A stretch of DNA of 64,000 nucleotides from Xanthomonas campestris pv. phormiicola (GTDB taxonomy: Bacteria; Pseudomonadota; Gammaproteobacteria; Xanthomonadales; Xanthomonadaceae). This document shows, in pieces, positions 8,492 to 18,177 of the stretch. The notes under the pieces are model-generated. The model searched no databases and had not been told where the DNA came from. It was given only the letters and a program-made list of their open reading frames with translations. Position numbers and translations under genes: made by a program. The first letter of the stretch is position 1, and every line of letters begins with the position of its first letter. The stretch is taken from positions 4,167,001 to 4,231,000 of the forward strand of contig CP102593.1 in NCBI GenBank assembly GCA_025666215.1. Direction: 5' to 3'.

Positions 8492-9938
8492 CGCCTGGCA
8501 TTCGGCCACCTCGCGGCTGATCCTCATCTACGGGGCGCTGTTCGCGGTCTGGTGCATCGTGCTGCTCGGCGTGGTGCAGTGGGAGTCCTCGCGCTACCTG
8601 TCGAACGTGATCGACCAGATGCTGGCCGCGCGCATCCATTACCTGGAGAACACCGACCCCAGGCGCCTGGCCGACACCGTGGCCGCAGCCAGCGCCATCG
8701 ACATCCAGGGCTTCATGTGGGTGGGCCTGTTCGACGCCCACGGACGCCGCATCGCCGGCAACATCGACGCGATACCCAGGGGCATGGCCGAGAACGGCAC
8801 GGTCAGCCCCATCGAGGCCAGCCTGATCGACGCCGGGCACGGCAGCCAGACCCGCGCGCGCGGCATCGCCCGGCAGCTGCCGGACGGCCGGCGCCTGGTG
8901 GTGGCCAAGGAAAGCAACGTCATCGACGGACTCAGCGGGATCATCTGCCGCGGACTGCTGTGGGGGCTGTCGTTGACCCTGCTGCCCGGCGTGCTCGGCG
9001 GCATCCTCATCGCGCGCGGTCCCGCGCGGCGCATCCGCGCCATCCAGCACGCCATGGACCCCATCCGCCAGGGCGACCTCAGCGTGCGCCTGCCGGTGTC
9101 GCGCGGCGGCGACGAGGTGGACCTGCTCGCGGCCACGGTGAACCAGGCGCTCGGCGAGATCGAGCGCCTGCTCGGCGAGGTGAAGGGCGTCACCGACAAC
9201 ATCGCCCACGACCTGCGCACCCCGCTCACACGCATGCGCACGCGCCTGTACCGCCTGCAGCAACAGTTCGCCGGCCGCCCCGAAGGCGAGCAACTGGACG
9301 ATTGCGTCGGCGAGATCGACACCGTGCTGACCCGGTTCCGCGCCCTGCTGCGGGTGTCGGAGCTGGAAGACCGCCAGCGCAGCGCGTGCTTCGCGACGAT
9401 GGACCTCGGCGCCCTGCTGCACGATGTCCATGACTTCTACGCACCGTTGGCCGAGGACCGCGGGCAGGCCTTCGCGCTGGCGCTGGAGCCGCTGCCGGCC
9501 GTGCGCGGCGACCCCCATCTGCTGTTCGAGGCGCTGGCCAACCTGGTCGGCAACGCCATCAAATTCACGCCCGACGGGGGAACGATCCGCCTGATCGGGT
9601 TCACCGACCAGAGCGGCAACGCCCGCATCGACGTCGCCGATACCGGACCCGGCATTCCGCCCGAAGAGCGCGAGGCCGTCTTCCGCCGGTTCTACCGGGG
9701 CGACCAGACGCGCGCCAAACCCGGCTGCGGACTGGGGCTGGCGATCGTCAGCGCCATCGTGCGCCTGCATGGCTATGCGCTGCGCGTGGGCGGCGACGCG
9801 CGCGGGGCGGTGTTCTCGGTGATCTGCCCGCCCGCCGCGTCGCCCGAACACCGCACGCCCGTGGCCTGCCGCCTGCAACAGGTCGACCTCGGCGCGCCGG
9901 GCGAGCGCCTGCCGGATGCGCGCCCGGTGGCGCCGTGA
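8469..9938 (+). CDS. Sensor histidine kinase paired with the RND-locus regulator
   Basis: The 489-residue membrane kinase has two membrane segments (about 17-37 and 155-178) bracketing a periplasmic domain of about 120 residues. Then come a HAMP segment, the dimerisation/phosphoacceptor box NIAHDLRTPLTRMR with His247, and an ATPase domain with N box (LVGNAIKFTPDGG), G1 (DTGPGIP) and G2 (GCGLGLAIV). A tail of about 30 residues after the catalytic domain is unassigned. Its ATG lies 23 nt inside the regulator gene, so the two are co-translated. The sensed signal is unknown. Confidence 0.95.
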   Translation: MCLRPLTDAWHSATSRLILIYGALFAVWCIVLLGVVQWESSRYLSNVIDQMLAARIHYLENTDPRRLADTVAAASAIDIQGFMWVGLFDAHGRRIAGNIDAIPRGMAENGTVSPIEASLIDAGHGSQTRARGIARQLPDGRRLVVAKESNVIDGLSGIICRGLLWGLSLTLLPGVLGGILIARGPARRIRAIQHAMDPIRQGDLSVRLPVSRGGDEVDLLAATVNQALGEIERLLGEVKGVTDNIAHDLRTPLTRMRTRLYRLQQQFAGRPEGEQLDDCVGEIDTVLTRFRALLRVSELEDRQRSACFATMDLGALLHDVHDFYAPLAEDRGQAFALALEPLPAVRGDPHLLFEALANLVGNAIKFTPDGGTIRLIGFTDQSGNARIDVADTGPGIPPEEREAVFRRFYRGDQTRAKPGCGLGLAIVSAIVRLHGYALRVGGDARGAVFSVICPPAASPEHRTPVACRLQQVDLGAPGERLPDARPVAP

Positions 9939-9990
9939 TCGGCGCGCAAACCCTTCCGCCATCGCGTTTTTTCGACCGCCGCCTGCACGT

Positions 9991-10005
9991 CTAAATAAAT
10001 CTTAA
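9991..10005 (+). promoter_or_regulatory. Candidate OmpR-type direct-repeat site before the RND operon
   Basis: In an otherwise GC-rich gap, CTAAA (9991-9995) and CTTAA (10001-10005) lie one helical turn apart, about 70 nt before the pump ATG. OmpR-family regulators usually bind direct repeats with this spacing. The assignment to the adjacent regulator is inference from position only. Confidence 0.3.
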
Positions 10006-10074
10006 CTACGCCCGGGGAAGGTCCGGGAGCAGAATCCGCTGCGACGCAACATTCGCGCACGGAACCCGTCCTCC

Positions 10075-13000
10075 ATGATTGGCATCGTCCGGATCGCCCT
10101 GACGCGACCGTATACCTTCGTCGTCCTCGCCCTGCTGATCCTGATCGTGGGACCGCTGGCCGCGCTGCGCACGCCCACCGACATCTTCCCCGACATCAGG
10201 ATCCCGGTGATCGCCGTGGTCTGGCAGTACAACGGCCTGCCGCCCGAGCAGATGGCCGGGCGCGTGTCCTCGCCGTTCGAGCGCGTGCTCACCACCACGG
10301 TGAACGACGTCGAGCACATCGAGGCCAGCTCGATCCAGGGCTTCGGCATCGTCAAGATCTTCTTCCAGCCGGGCGCGGACATCCGCACCGCCAACGCACA
10401 GGTCACCGCCGTCGCGCAGACCATGCTGCGCCAGTTGCCGCAGGGCACCACGCCGCCGCTGATCCTCAACTACAACGCGTCCACGGTGCCGATCATCCAG
10501 CTGGCATTGTCCGGCGAAGGCCTCACCGAACAGAACCTGGCCGACCTCGGCCTCAACATCATCCGTCCGCAGCTCACCTCGGTGGCCGGCGCGGCGATCC
10601 CGTATCCGTTCGGCGGCAAGACCCGCCAGGTGCAGATCGATATCGATCCGCCGGCGCTGCTGGCGCGCGGGCTGTCGGCGCAGGACGTGGCCAACGCCCT
10701 CGCCGCGCAGAACCTGATCACCCCGGTGGGCACGCAGAAGATCGGCAGGTACGAATACACGCTGCAATTGAACAACTCGCCGTCCGACATCGAGGAACTG
10801 GGCAACCTGCCGGTGAAGGTGGTCGACGGCGCCACGGTGTTCATCCGCGACGTGGCCCACGTGCGCGACGGCGCGCCGCCGCAGAGCAACATCGTGCACG
10901 TCGACGGCGACCGCTCGGTGCTGATGACGGTGCTGAAGAACGGCTCTGCCTCGACCCTGGCGATCATCGCCGGGGTCAAGCAGCGCGTCGCCGCGATGAA
11001 GGACGCCCTGCCGGCCGACCTCAAGATCGTCCCCATCGGCGACCAGTCGCTGTTCGTCAGCGGCGCCATCGAGGGCGTCGCGCGCGAGGGCGTGATCGCC
11101 GCGGCGCTGACCAGCCTGATGATCCTGCTGTTCCTCGGCAGCTGGCGTTCGACGCTGATCATCGCCACCTCGATCCCGCTGGCGATCCTCAGCTCGATCG
11201 CCGCGCTGTCGGCGATCGGCGAGACGCTGAACATCATGACCCTGGGCGGCCTCGCCCTGGCGGTGGGCATCCTGGTGGACGACGCCACGGTGACCATCGA
11301 GAACATCAACTGGCACCTGGAACAGGGCAAGGACGTCGAAACCGCGATCCTGGACGGCGCGGCGCAGATCGTGACGCCCGCCTTCGTCTCGCTGCTGTGC
11401 ATCTGCATCGTGTTCGTGCCGATGTTCTTCCTGCAGGGCGTGGCGCGCTTCCTGTTCGTGCCGATGGCCGAGGCGGTGATGTTCGCGATGATCGCCTCGT
11501 TCGTCCTGTCGCGCACGCTGGTGCCGACGCTGGCGAAGTACCTGCTGCACCCGCATGCGCCGCATACCGACCTGCACGGCGACGGCCCTGGGCAACCGCC
11601 TTCGCGCAATCCGCTGCTGCGCTTCCAGCGCGGTTTCGAGAAGCGCTTCGAGGCCCTGCGGGCCCGCTACCACGCCTTGCTCGAAATCGCGCTGTTGCGG
11701 CGCAGGCTGTTCGTGCCCGGCTTCGTGGCCTGCGTGGCGCTGTCGTTCCTGCTGGTGCCGATGCTGGGCCGCAATTTCTTCCCGTCGGTGGATTCCGGCC
11801 AGATCCTGATGCACGTGCGTGCGCCGGTCGGCACGCGGGTGGAGGAGACGGCGCGCCTGTTCGCCGACGTGACCGGCGCGGTGCGCACGCTGATTCCCAA
11901 GGAGCAGCTCGGCAGCGTCGTCGACAACATCGGCCTGTCGTCCTCGGGCATCAACAACACCTACAACAACACCGGCACCATCGGCTCGCAGGATGGCGAC
12001 ATCCAGATCGCGCTGAACGAGGGCCACGCGCCCACCGCCGACTACGTGCGCCGCTTGCGCCAGACCCTGCCGCGCCAGTTCCCCGGTGTCGTGTTCTCGT
12101 TCCCGCCGGCCGACATCATCAGCCAGATCCTGAACTTCGGTTCGCCGGCGCCGGTGGACCTGCAGATCCGCGGCCCGAACCTGGCGGCCAACTTCGCCTA
12201 CGCCAACCGCCTGCTGCGCGAGATCCGCCGCGTGCCGGGCGTGGTGGACGCGCGCATCCAGCAGTCGCAGACCAGTCCCGGTTTCAACGTGAACGTGGAC
12301 CGCAGTCGTGCGCAACAGGTCGGCATCACCGAGCGCGACGTCACCAGCAGCCTGGGGGTGAACCTGGCCGGTTCCAGCCAGATCGCGCCGACCTTCTGGC
12401 TGAATCCGCAGAACGGGGTGTCGTATCCGATCGTGATGCAGACCCCGCAGTACAGCCTCGACAGCCTGCCCGGCCTGGAGAACGTGCCGATCAGCCCCAG
12501 CTCGGGGAGCGGCGGCGCGCAGATCCTCGGCGGCCTGGCGACGGTGTCGCGGACCGCGACCAACGCGGTGGTCAGCCAGTACAACATCAACTCGATGGTG
12601 GAGATCTTCGCCGCCACCCAGGACCGCGACCTCGGCGCGGTCGCCGCCGACATCCAGAAGATCGTCGACGCCAACCAGAAGTTCCTGCCCAAGGCGTCCA
12701 GCACCGCCCTGCTCGGCCAGGTGCAGACCATGAACAACGCGTTTTCGGGACTCATCTTCGGCCTGCTCGGCGCGATCGTGCTGATCTACCTGTTGATCGT
12801 GGTGAACTTCCAGTCGTGGAGCGATCCGTTCGTGATCGTGACCGCCTTGCCCGCGGCGATCGCCGGCATCGTGTGGATGCTGTTCGCCACGCATACCAGC
12901 CTGTCGGTGCCGGCGCTGACCGGCGCCATCATGTGCATGGGCGTGGCCACGGCCAACGCGATCCTGGTGGTGAGCTTCTGCCGCGAGCGCCTGGCCGAGC

Positions 13001-13287
13001 ACGGCGACGCGGCCAAGGCCGCGCTCGAGGGCGGCTTCGTCCGCTTCCGTCCGGTGCTCATGACCGCCCTGGCGATGATCATCGGCATGGCGCCGATGGC
13101 GCTGGGCATGGGCGAAGGCGGCGAGCAGAACGCGCCGCTGGGCCGCGCCGTCATCGGCGGCCTGATCTTCGCCACCACGGCCACGCTGTTCTTCGTGCCG
13201 ATCGTCTTCAGCATGATCCACAGCCGCCGCGCCCATCCGTCTTCCCCCCCGGCGAACGCCTCCGGAGAGTCCTTGCATGTCGCCTGA
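10075..13287 (+). CDS. RND efflux transporter, inner-membrane permease subunit
   Basis: The 1070-residue product is a proton-driven RND pump of the AcrB/MexB fold. Visible features are TM1 (about 10-30), the first periplasmic porter region with QYNGLPPEQMAGRVSSPFE, and the TM4 proton-relay segment LALAVGILVDDATVTIENI with its Asp pair. The internal duplication is evident (second membrane block from about 540, end block about 890-1050). It is the first gene of a pump-adaptor-outer membrane factor operon; the adaptor ATG overlaps its end by 11 nt. Substrate range cannot be read from the sequence. Confidence 0.97.
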   Translation: MIGIVRIALTRPYTFVVLALLILIVGPLAALRTPTDIFPDIRIPVIAVVWQYNGLPPEQMAGRVSSPFERVLTTTVNDVEHIEASSIQGFGIVKIFFQPGADIRTANAQVTAVAQTMLRQLPQGTTPPLILNYNASTVPIIQLALSGEGLTEQNLADLGLNIIRPQLTSVAGAAIPYPFGGKTRQVQIDIDPPALLARGLSAQDVANALAAQNLITPVGTQKIGRYEYTLQLNNSPSDIEELGNLPVKVVDGATVFIRDVAHVRDGAPPQSNIVHVDGDRSVLMTVLKNGSASTLAIIAGVKQRVAAMKDALPADLKIVPIGDQSLFVSGAIEGVAREGVIAAALTSLMILLFLGSWRSTLIIATSIPLAILSSIAALSAIGETLNIMTLGGLALAVGILVDDATVTIENINWHLEQGKDVETAILDGAAQIVTPAFVSLLCICIVFVPMFFLQGVARFLFVPMAEAVMFAMIASFVLSRTLVPTLAKYLLHPHAPHTDLHGDGPGQPPSRNPLLRFQRGFEKRFEALRARYHALLEIALLRRRLFVPGFVACVALSFLLVPMLGRNFFPSVDSGQILMHVRAPVGTRVEETARLFADVTGAVRTLIPKEQLGSVVDNIGLSSSGINNTYNNTGTIGSQDGDIQIALNEGHAPTADYVRRLRQTLPRQFPGVVFSFPPADIISQILNFGSPAPVDLQIRGPNLAANFAYANRLLREIRRVPGVVDARIQQSQTSPGFNVNVDRSRAQQVGITERDVTSSLGVNLAGSSQIAPTFWLNPQNGVSYPIVMQTPQYSLDSLPGLENVPISPSSGSGGAQILGGLATVSRTATNAVVSQYNINSMVEIFAATQDRDLGAVAADIQKIVDANQKFLPKASSTALLGQVQTMNNAFSGLIFGLLGAIVLIYLLIVVNFQSWSDPFVIVTALPAAIAGIVWMLFATHTSLSVPALTGAIMCMGVATANAILVVSFCRERLAEHGDAAKAALEGGFVRFRPVLMTALAMIIGMAPMALGMGEGGEQNAPLGRAVIGGLIFATTATLFFVPIVFSMIHSRRAHPSSPPANASGESLHVA

Positions 13288-14449
13288 TACCCCGCACACC
13301 CGGCCGCCGCGCCGCCTCCGCCTGGCCGGCATCATCGCGCTGATCGTGGTCCTGGCCATCGTCGTGGCCGGGGTCGCCACGCGCGCCAACGAGGCGCGCA
13401 CGCTGCGCGTGTGGACCGACGACCAGGCCATGCCGACGGTGCAACTGGTGACGCCGGAGGCTGGCCAGGGCGACAGCGCGCTCAACCTCCCGGGCCGCCT
13501 GCAGGCGTATGCGCGCGCGCCGATCTACGCCCGCACCAGCGGTTACCTGAAATGGTGGAAGGCCGACATCGGCAGCAAGGTGAAGGCCGGCGACGTGCTC
13601 GCCGAGATCGAAACCCCCGACCTGGACCAGCAACTGCTCCAGGCCAGGGCCGATCTGGCCAGCGCCCGCGCCAACGCGGCACTGGCGCAGACCACCGCCA
13701 GGCGCTGGCAGGCCATGGGCGATTCCGACTCGGTGTCCAGGCAGGAAGTGGACGAGAAGAGCGGCGACTACGCGGCCAAGCGCGCGCTCGCGCAGGCCGC
13801 GCAGGCCAACGTCGAACGCATCCAGGCGCTGAAGGGCTTCGCCAGGCTGGTGGCGCCGTTCGACGGCACCGTCACCGCGCGCGAGACCGATGTCGGCGCG
13901 CTGGTCAACGCCGGCGGCGGCGGCCAGGAACTGTTCGTGGTGTCGGACACGCGCAAGCTGCGCATGTACGTGAACGTGCCGCAGAACTACGCGCCGTCGG
14001 TGCGTCCGGGCACCCGCGTGACGCTGACGGTGCCGGAGTATCCGGGCCAGACCTTCGCCGGCGTCGTCGACAGGTCGTCGCAGGCGATCAACGCCGCCTC
14101 CGGCACCACGCTGGTCCAGGTGGCCGTGGACAACCAAGACGGCAAGCTGCTGTCGGGCGGCTATGCCAGCGTCACCTTCGCGCTTGCCGCCAACGCCACG
14201 CTGCTACGCGTGCCGGCCAGCGCGCTGGTGTTCGACGACAAGGGCCTGCGCGTGGCGGTGGTCGATGCGCACGACAAGGTGGCGTTCAAGACCGTGACCA
14301 TCGCCCGCGACTTCGGCAGGACGGTGCAGCTCGGCTCGGGCATCGCCGCCGGCGACCGCCTGATCGAGAGCCCGCCGGATGGCCTGGCCGAAGGCGATCG
14401 CGTGCGCATCGCTGCGCCCAAGCCGGCAGGCGACCATGCAAAGGTCTGA
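13277..14449 (+). CDS. RND efflux periplasmic adaptor (membrane fusion protein)
   Basis: The 390-residue product has an N-terminal membrane anchor (about 18-38). The lipoyl/barrel-sandwich halves are YARTSGYLKWWKADIGSKVKAGDVLAEIETPDLDQQL and FARLVAPFDGTVTARETDVGALV, separated by an alpha-helical hairpin of about 70 residues, and beta-barrel and membrane-proximal domains follow. It bridges pump and outer-membrane factor. A GGAGAG box lies 8 nt before the ATG, and the gene overlaps both neighbours (11 nt upstream, 14 nt downstream), consistent with tight coupling. Confidence 0.96.
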   Translation: MSPDTPHTRPPRRLRLAGIIALIVVLAIVVAGVATRANEARTLRVWTDDQAMPTVQLVTPEAGQGDSALNLPGRLQAYARAPIYARTSGYLKWWKADIGSKVKAGDVLAEIETPDLDQQLLQARADLASARANAALAQTTARRWQAMGDSDSVSRQEVDEKSGDYAAKRALAQAAQANVERIQALKGFARLVAPFDGTVTARETDVGALVNAGGGGQELFVVSDTRKLRMYVNVPQNYAPSVRPGTRVTLTVPEYPGQTFAGVVDRSSQAINAASGTTLVQVAVDNQDGKLLSGGYASVTFALAANATLLRVPASALVFDDKGLRVAVVDAHDKVAFKTVTIARDFGRTVQLGSGIAAGDRLIESPPDGLAEGDRVRIAAPKPAGDHAKV

Positions 14450-15875
14450 TCGCGTCCGCGCACGGCTTGCCGCGACCGCGGTACTGGCGTCGCTGGGCCT
14501 GGCGGCCTGCTCGCTGGCGCCCACCTACCAGGCGCCCGAGGTGCCGGTGGCGGCGCAGTACAGCGATCCCCATTCGCCGTGGGTGGAAGCGCAGCCGGCC
14601 GACCATCTCGACCGCGACGGCTGGTGGAAGGTCTATGGCGACGACCGGCTCGACCAGTTGCAGGCGCGCCTGCTGGCCAACAACGCCACGCTGGCCGCTG
14701 CGCTCGCCCATTACCAGCAGGCCGAGGCGTTCACCCAGCAGGCCCGCGCCGGGTACTTCCCGACCCTGGGCCTGGACGGCAGCGCCGCGCGCAACCGCCA
14801 ATCGGATACGCGCCCGCTGCGCGGCGCCACCTCGCCGGCCTACTACGACGCGTACACCGTCGGTGCCCAGCTCGACTACGAAGTGGACCTGTGGGGCCGC
14901 GTGCGCGACACCGTCGCCGCTGGCGAAGCGCAGCAGGCCGCCTCCGCCGCCGATCTCGCACAGGCGCGCCTGAGCCTGCAGGCGCAGCTCGCCGACAGCT
15001 ACCTGCAACTCAACGGCGACGACCGCCAGATCCAGGTGTTGAGCGAGAGCATCGACGCGTTCGGCAAGGCCTTGCAGCTCACCCAGTCGCGTCATGCCGG
15101 GGGGATCGCCTCGGCCCTGGACGTGGCGCGCGCGCAGACGCAGTTGTCCAACGCCAAGTCGCAGCGCATGCAGGCGCAAGCGCAACGCGCGCTGGTGCTG
15201 CATGGCATCGCGGCGCTGGTCGGCGATTCCGCGTCCAGCTTCCAGCTCGCGGCCAACACCGCGCAGGTGCCGGTGCCGGCGATCCCGCTGCAGGTACCTT
15301 CGACGCTGTTGCAGCGTCGCCCGGACATCGCCGCCGCGGAACGGCGTACCGCAGCGGCGAACGCCCAGGTGGGCATCGCGCGCGCCGCGTTCTTCCCGCA
15401 GCTGACCATCGACGGGCAAGGGGGGTGGCAGAGCGATCGCTGGGGCGGCATCGCCACCGCGCCCAACCGGTTCTGGGCCATCGGCCCCAGCCTGCTGCTG
15501 AACGTGTTCGATGGCGGTCGCCGCAAGGCCGGCGTGAAAGCGGCGCAGGCCGCGACCGCCGAGGCCGGCGCGAAGTACCGCGAGGTGGTGCTCACTGCCT
15601 TCGCCCAGGTCGAGGACAACCTCAGCTTGCTGCGCGACCTGGGCACGGCGTTGACCGATCAGCGCGCGGCGGCCGCTGCCGCGCAGCGCTCGGTCGAGCT
15701 GTCGCTCAATCATTACCGCGAGGGTGCCGTCGGCTACCTCGAGGTGGTGCAGGCGCAGACGGCCGCACTCGATGCGCGGCGCAGCGTCATCGATCTGGAG
15801 ACCCGGCAGTTGCGGGCCAGCGTCGCCTTGATCCGCGCGCTGGGCGGCGGCTGGGAGGCAGGCGAAAAAACCTGA
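14436..15875 (+). CDS. Outer-membrane efflux lipoprotein (NodT/OprM family)
   Basis: The 479-residue TolC-type outer-membrane factor carries a lipoprotein signal with LAAC (Cys25). It has the duplicated OEP repeat architecture, with RRPDIAAAERR in the middle and SLNHYREGAVGYLEVVQAQTAALDARRSVIDLETRQL near the end, both typical of NodT-family factors. The ATG at 14436 lies inside the end of the adaptor gene. It completes the tripartite pump as the exit duct across the outer membrane. Confidence 0.96.
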   Translation: MQRSDRVRARLAATAVLASLGLAACSLAPTYQAPEVPVAAQYSDPHSPWVEAQPADHLDRDGWWKVYGDDRLDQLQARLLANNATLAAALAHYQQAEAFTQQARAGYFPTLGLDGSAARNRQSDTRPLRGATSPAYYDAYTVGAQLDYEVDLWGRVRDTVAAGEAQQAASAADLAQARLSLQAQLADSYLQLNGDDRQIQVLSESIDAFGKALQLTQSRHAGGIASALDVARAQTQLSNAKSQRMQAQAQRALVLHGIAALVGDSASSFQLAANTAQVPVPAIPLQVPSTLLQRRPDIAAAERRTAAANAQVGIARAAFFPQLTIDGQGGWQSDRWGGIATAPNRFWAIGPSLLLNVFDGGRRKAGVKAAQAATAEAGAKYREVVLTAFAQVEDNLSLLRDLGTALTDQRAAAAAAQRSVELSLNHYREGAVGYLEVVQAQTAALDARRSVIDLETRQLRASVALIRALGGGWEAGEKT

Positions 15876-15983
15876 CGCGGCGTCGATCGCGCCCGGGACC
15901 ATCCTGCCTGGCCGTCGGCGTGGGCCTGCGATGGCGGTGGTCCCAGCAAACGCTCCGCCGAAGGCGGGTCGCGCCAGCGCCGC

Positions 15984-17264
15984 TCACCTGGCCGGATCGA
16001 ACCTGACCGTGGCGGTGGTGCCGCCGCCTTCGGCGCTTTCCAGCCCGATCCGCCAGCCGAAGCGCTCGCACAGCCGGCGCACGATCGACAGGCCCAGCCC
16101 GGTGCCCTGCGGGCGATCCGGCTCGGCGCGGAAGAACGGCTCGAACGCGCGCTGCAGCGCTTCGCTGGACATGCCGATGCCGGTGTCGCGGATGCTGATC
16201 CGGTCGCTGCCGACCTCGACCTCGATGCTGCCGGCGTCGGTATAGCTGCAGGCATTGCGCAGCAGGTTGCTGACCACCACATGCAGCACCCGCGGCGGCG
16301 CATGCAGGCGGGCGACGGCGAGCACCTTGACGGTCAGCGTCACCGGCTTGCCGGTCAGCAGCTCGCGCGCATTCTCGGCCTCGTACTCGACCACCTCGGC
16401 GACCTCGAAGGTCTCGCTCTGCGGCACCACGTCCGCTTCGCGCGCCAGGATCAGGAACGCGTCGATCACCGCTTCCATGTCGCGGCCGGCGCGCTGGATG
16501 CGCTGCAGGCTGCGGCTCAGCCGCGGCGGCAGGTCCGGATCGGTCATCGCGATGTCGCTGGCGACGCGGATCACGGTCAGCGGCGTGCGCAATTCGTGGC
16601 TGGCATCGCGGGTGAAGTTGCGTTCGCGCGCCACATGGTCGGTGACGCGCAAGGCCAGCGCGTGCAGCGCGGCGGCCAGCTGCCGCGATTCGCCCTGCAC
16701 GTCGGCCGGCAGGTTTTCCGGCGCCAGGTCGGCGGTGGACGGGTGCCGCGGATCCCACTGCGACACGCGCCGCGCCAGCCAGTTCACCGGCGACAGCAGC
16801 CGCCGCGAGGCGCGGTGGGTCAGCCATCCCACCGCCACCACCGCGATCAGGGTCAGCAGCACCGGCACGATGCCGAACCAGAAGGCCAGGCGCTGCGCCT
16901 GCGCGCGCAGGAACACCAGGTACAGACGTCCGGCCCTGGTGTCGTCGACCAGCACCATCTCGCCACCGGGGCGGTTCTCGTGCAGGCCGGGCTTGAGGCC
17001 GCGCACATTCGCCGGCACCGCCGCATCCGATTGCCCGGCCGGCACCAGATAGCCGCGCAAGGTGTGGCTGTTCGGTGGCGGCTGCGATGGGGATTGCGCG
17101 TACAGGCGCCAGTAGTGCGCGGCTTCCTCGCGCATCACCGAGCCCACCAGCGAGTGCTGCACCACCGCCACCACCAGATAGCTGCCCAACGCGACGATGC
17201 AGCCCGCGAACACGATGCGTGCGATCAGGGCCAGGCGGACTTTGCGCGGCAAACCGTGCGGCAT
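15984..17264 (-). CDS. Sensor histidine kinase (second two-component system)
   Basis: The 426-residue kinase has a first membrane segment (about 12-35), a periplasmic loop of about 85 residues, a second membrane segment (about 130-150) and a HAMP-like linker. The phosphoacceptor box is RDASHELRTPLTVIR with His223, followed by the ATPase domain: NLLRNACSYT, DTGIGMS and GTGLGLSIV. It lies about 107 bp downstream of its regulator on the same strand. The architecture is generic (PhoQ/ColS-like size) and the signal cannot be inferred. Confidence 0.94.
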   Translation of the reverse strand: MPHGLPRKVRLALIARIVFAGCIVALGSYLVVAVVQHSLVGSVMREEAAHYWRLYAQSPSQPPPNSHTLRGYLVPAGQSDAAVPANVRGLKPGLHENRPGGEMVLVDDTRAGRLYLVFLRAQAQRLAFWFGIVPVLLTLIAVVAVGWLTHRASRRLLSPVNWLARRVSQWDPRHPSTADLAPENLPADVQGESRQLAAALHALALRVTDHVARERNFTRDASHELRTPLTVIRVASDIAMTDPDLPPRLSRSLQRIQRAGRDMEAVIDAFLILAREADVVPQSETFEVAEVVEYEAENARELLTGKPVTLTVKVLAVARLHAPPRVLHVVVSNLLRNACSYTDAGSIEVEVGSDRISIRDTGIGMSSEALQRAFEPFFRAEPDRPQGTGLGLSIVRRLCERFGWRIGLESAEGGGTTATVRFDPAR

Positions 17265-17371
17265 TACAGCTTCCGTTTCTTTTCGCCGCGATTATAGGAG
17301 GGCGGATCGTGAATCCACCGTGCAAGCAGGCCCCGTTCCGGAGGCCTGCCGCGGGGCGCGACCGGCACCGC

Positions 17372-18085
17372 TCAGCTCATCGGCTGGGCGATGTCGGCGA
17401 TGCGGTAGCCGGCGCTCTGCACGGTGTGCAGCAGCGGCCGGTCGAACGGCTTGTCGATGATCTTGCGCAGGTTGTACAGATGGCTGCGCAGCGTGTCCGA
17501 GTCCGGCAGGCCGTTGCCCCAGATCTCGCGTTCGATCTCCTGGCGGGTGACCACGCGCGGCGATTCGCGCATCAGGATGGTCAGCAGGCGCAGGCCGATC
17601 GGCGACAGCTGCAGCTCGGTGCCGGCACGGGTCGCCCGCATGCTCACCGGGTCCAGCACCAGGTCGGCCACCTTCAGCACTTCCGAGCCCACCTGGCGGC
17701 GCTCGCGGCGGATCAACGCGCGCAGCCGCGCTTCCAGTTCCTGGATCGCGAACGGCTTGGTCAGGTAGTCGTCGGCGCCGAAACCCAGGCCGGTGAGCTT
17801 GTCGTCGAGCGTGTCGCGCGCGGTCAGCATCAGCACCGGCGTGGACTTGCGCGCGTCGTTGCGCAAACGGCGACACACTTCGATGCCGTCCAGGCGTGGC
17901 AGCATCAGGTCCAGCACCACCACGTCGTAACTGTTCTCCGCGGCCAGGCGATACCCGTCCAGGCCGTCGCAGGCGTAATCCACTTCGAATCCGCGGCCTT
18001 CCAGGTACTCGCCGATCATTTCGGAGATGTTGCGGTTGTCCTCGACGACCAGAACGAGTCCGGAGGTTTCCTTGGTCTGACGCAT
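17372..18085 (-). CDS. OmpR-family response regulator (second two-component system)
   Basis: The 237-residue product has a receiver domain (Glu15-Asp16, phosphoacceptor Asp59 in VVLDLMLPRLDG, Lys in DYLTKPF) and a C-terminal winged helix (LRSHLYNLRKIIDKPF...VQSAGYRI). It precedes its kinase gene and is the likely first gene of the pair. Its size is close to Xanthomonas regulators such as RaxR, but sequence evidence available here does not justify a gene name. Confidence 0.95.
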   Translation of the reverse strand: MRQTKETSGLVLVVEDNRNISEMIGEYLEGRGFEVDYACDGLDGYRLAAENSYDVVVLDLMLPRLDGIEVCRRLRNDARKSTPVLMLTARDTLDDKLTGLGFGADDYLTKPFAIQELEARLRALIRRERRQVGSEVLKVADLVLDPVSMRATRAGTELQLSPIGLRLLTILMRESPRVVTRQEIEREIWGNGLPDSDTLRSHLYNLRKIIDKPFDRPLLHTVQSAGYRIADIAQPMS

Positions 18086-18177
18086 AGAGCTTCCTCAGTC
18101 TTCAGCTTTGTGAAACATGCCGGAAGCCCGGTGGTGACGGCGTGAAGAACGCTTCATCTGCCTGAGCGGCGCAGAAA

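Noticed and set aside
9939..10074. Possible small gene or terminator between the kinase and pump genes
   Set aside because: No frame and no T-tract hairpin; only the AT-rich direct-repeat candidate was kept, at low confidence.
10006..13485. Very long minus-strand open frame (over 1100 codons) opposite the RND pump
   Set aside because: Its translation is His/Arg/Gln-rich low-complexity of the kind produced antisense to high-GC coding sequence; the plus strand encodes a textbook pump.
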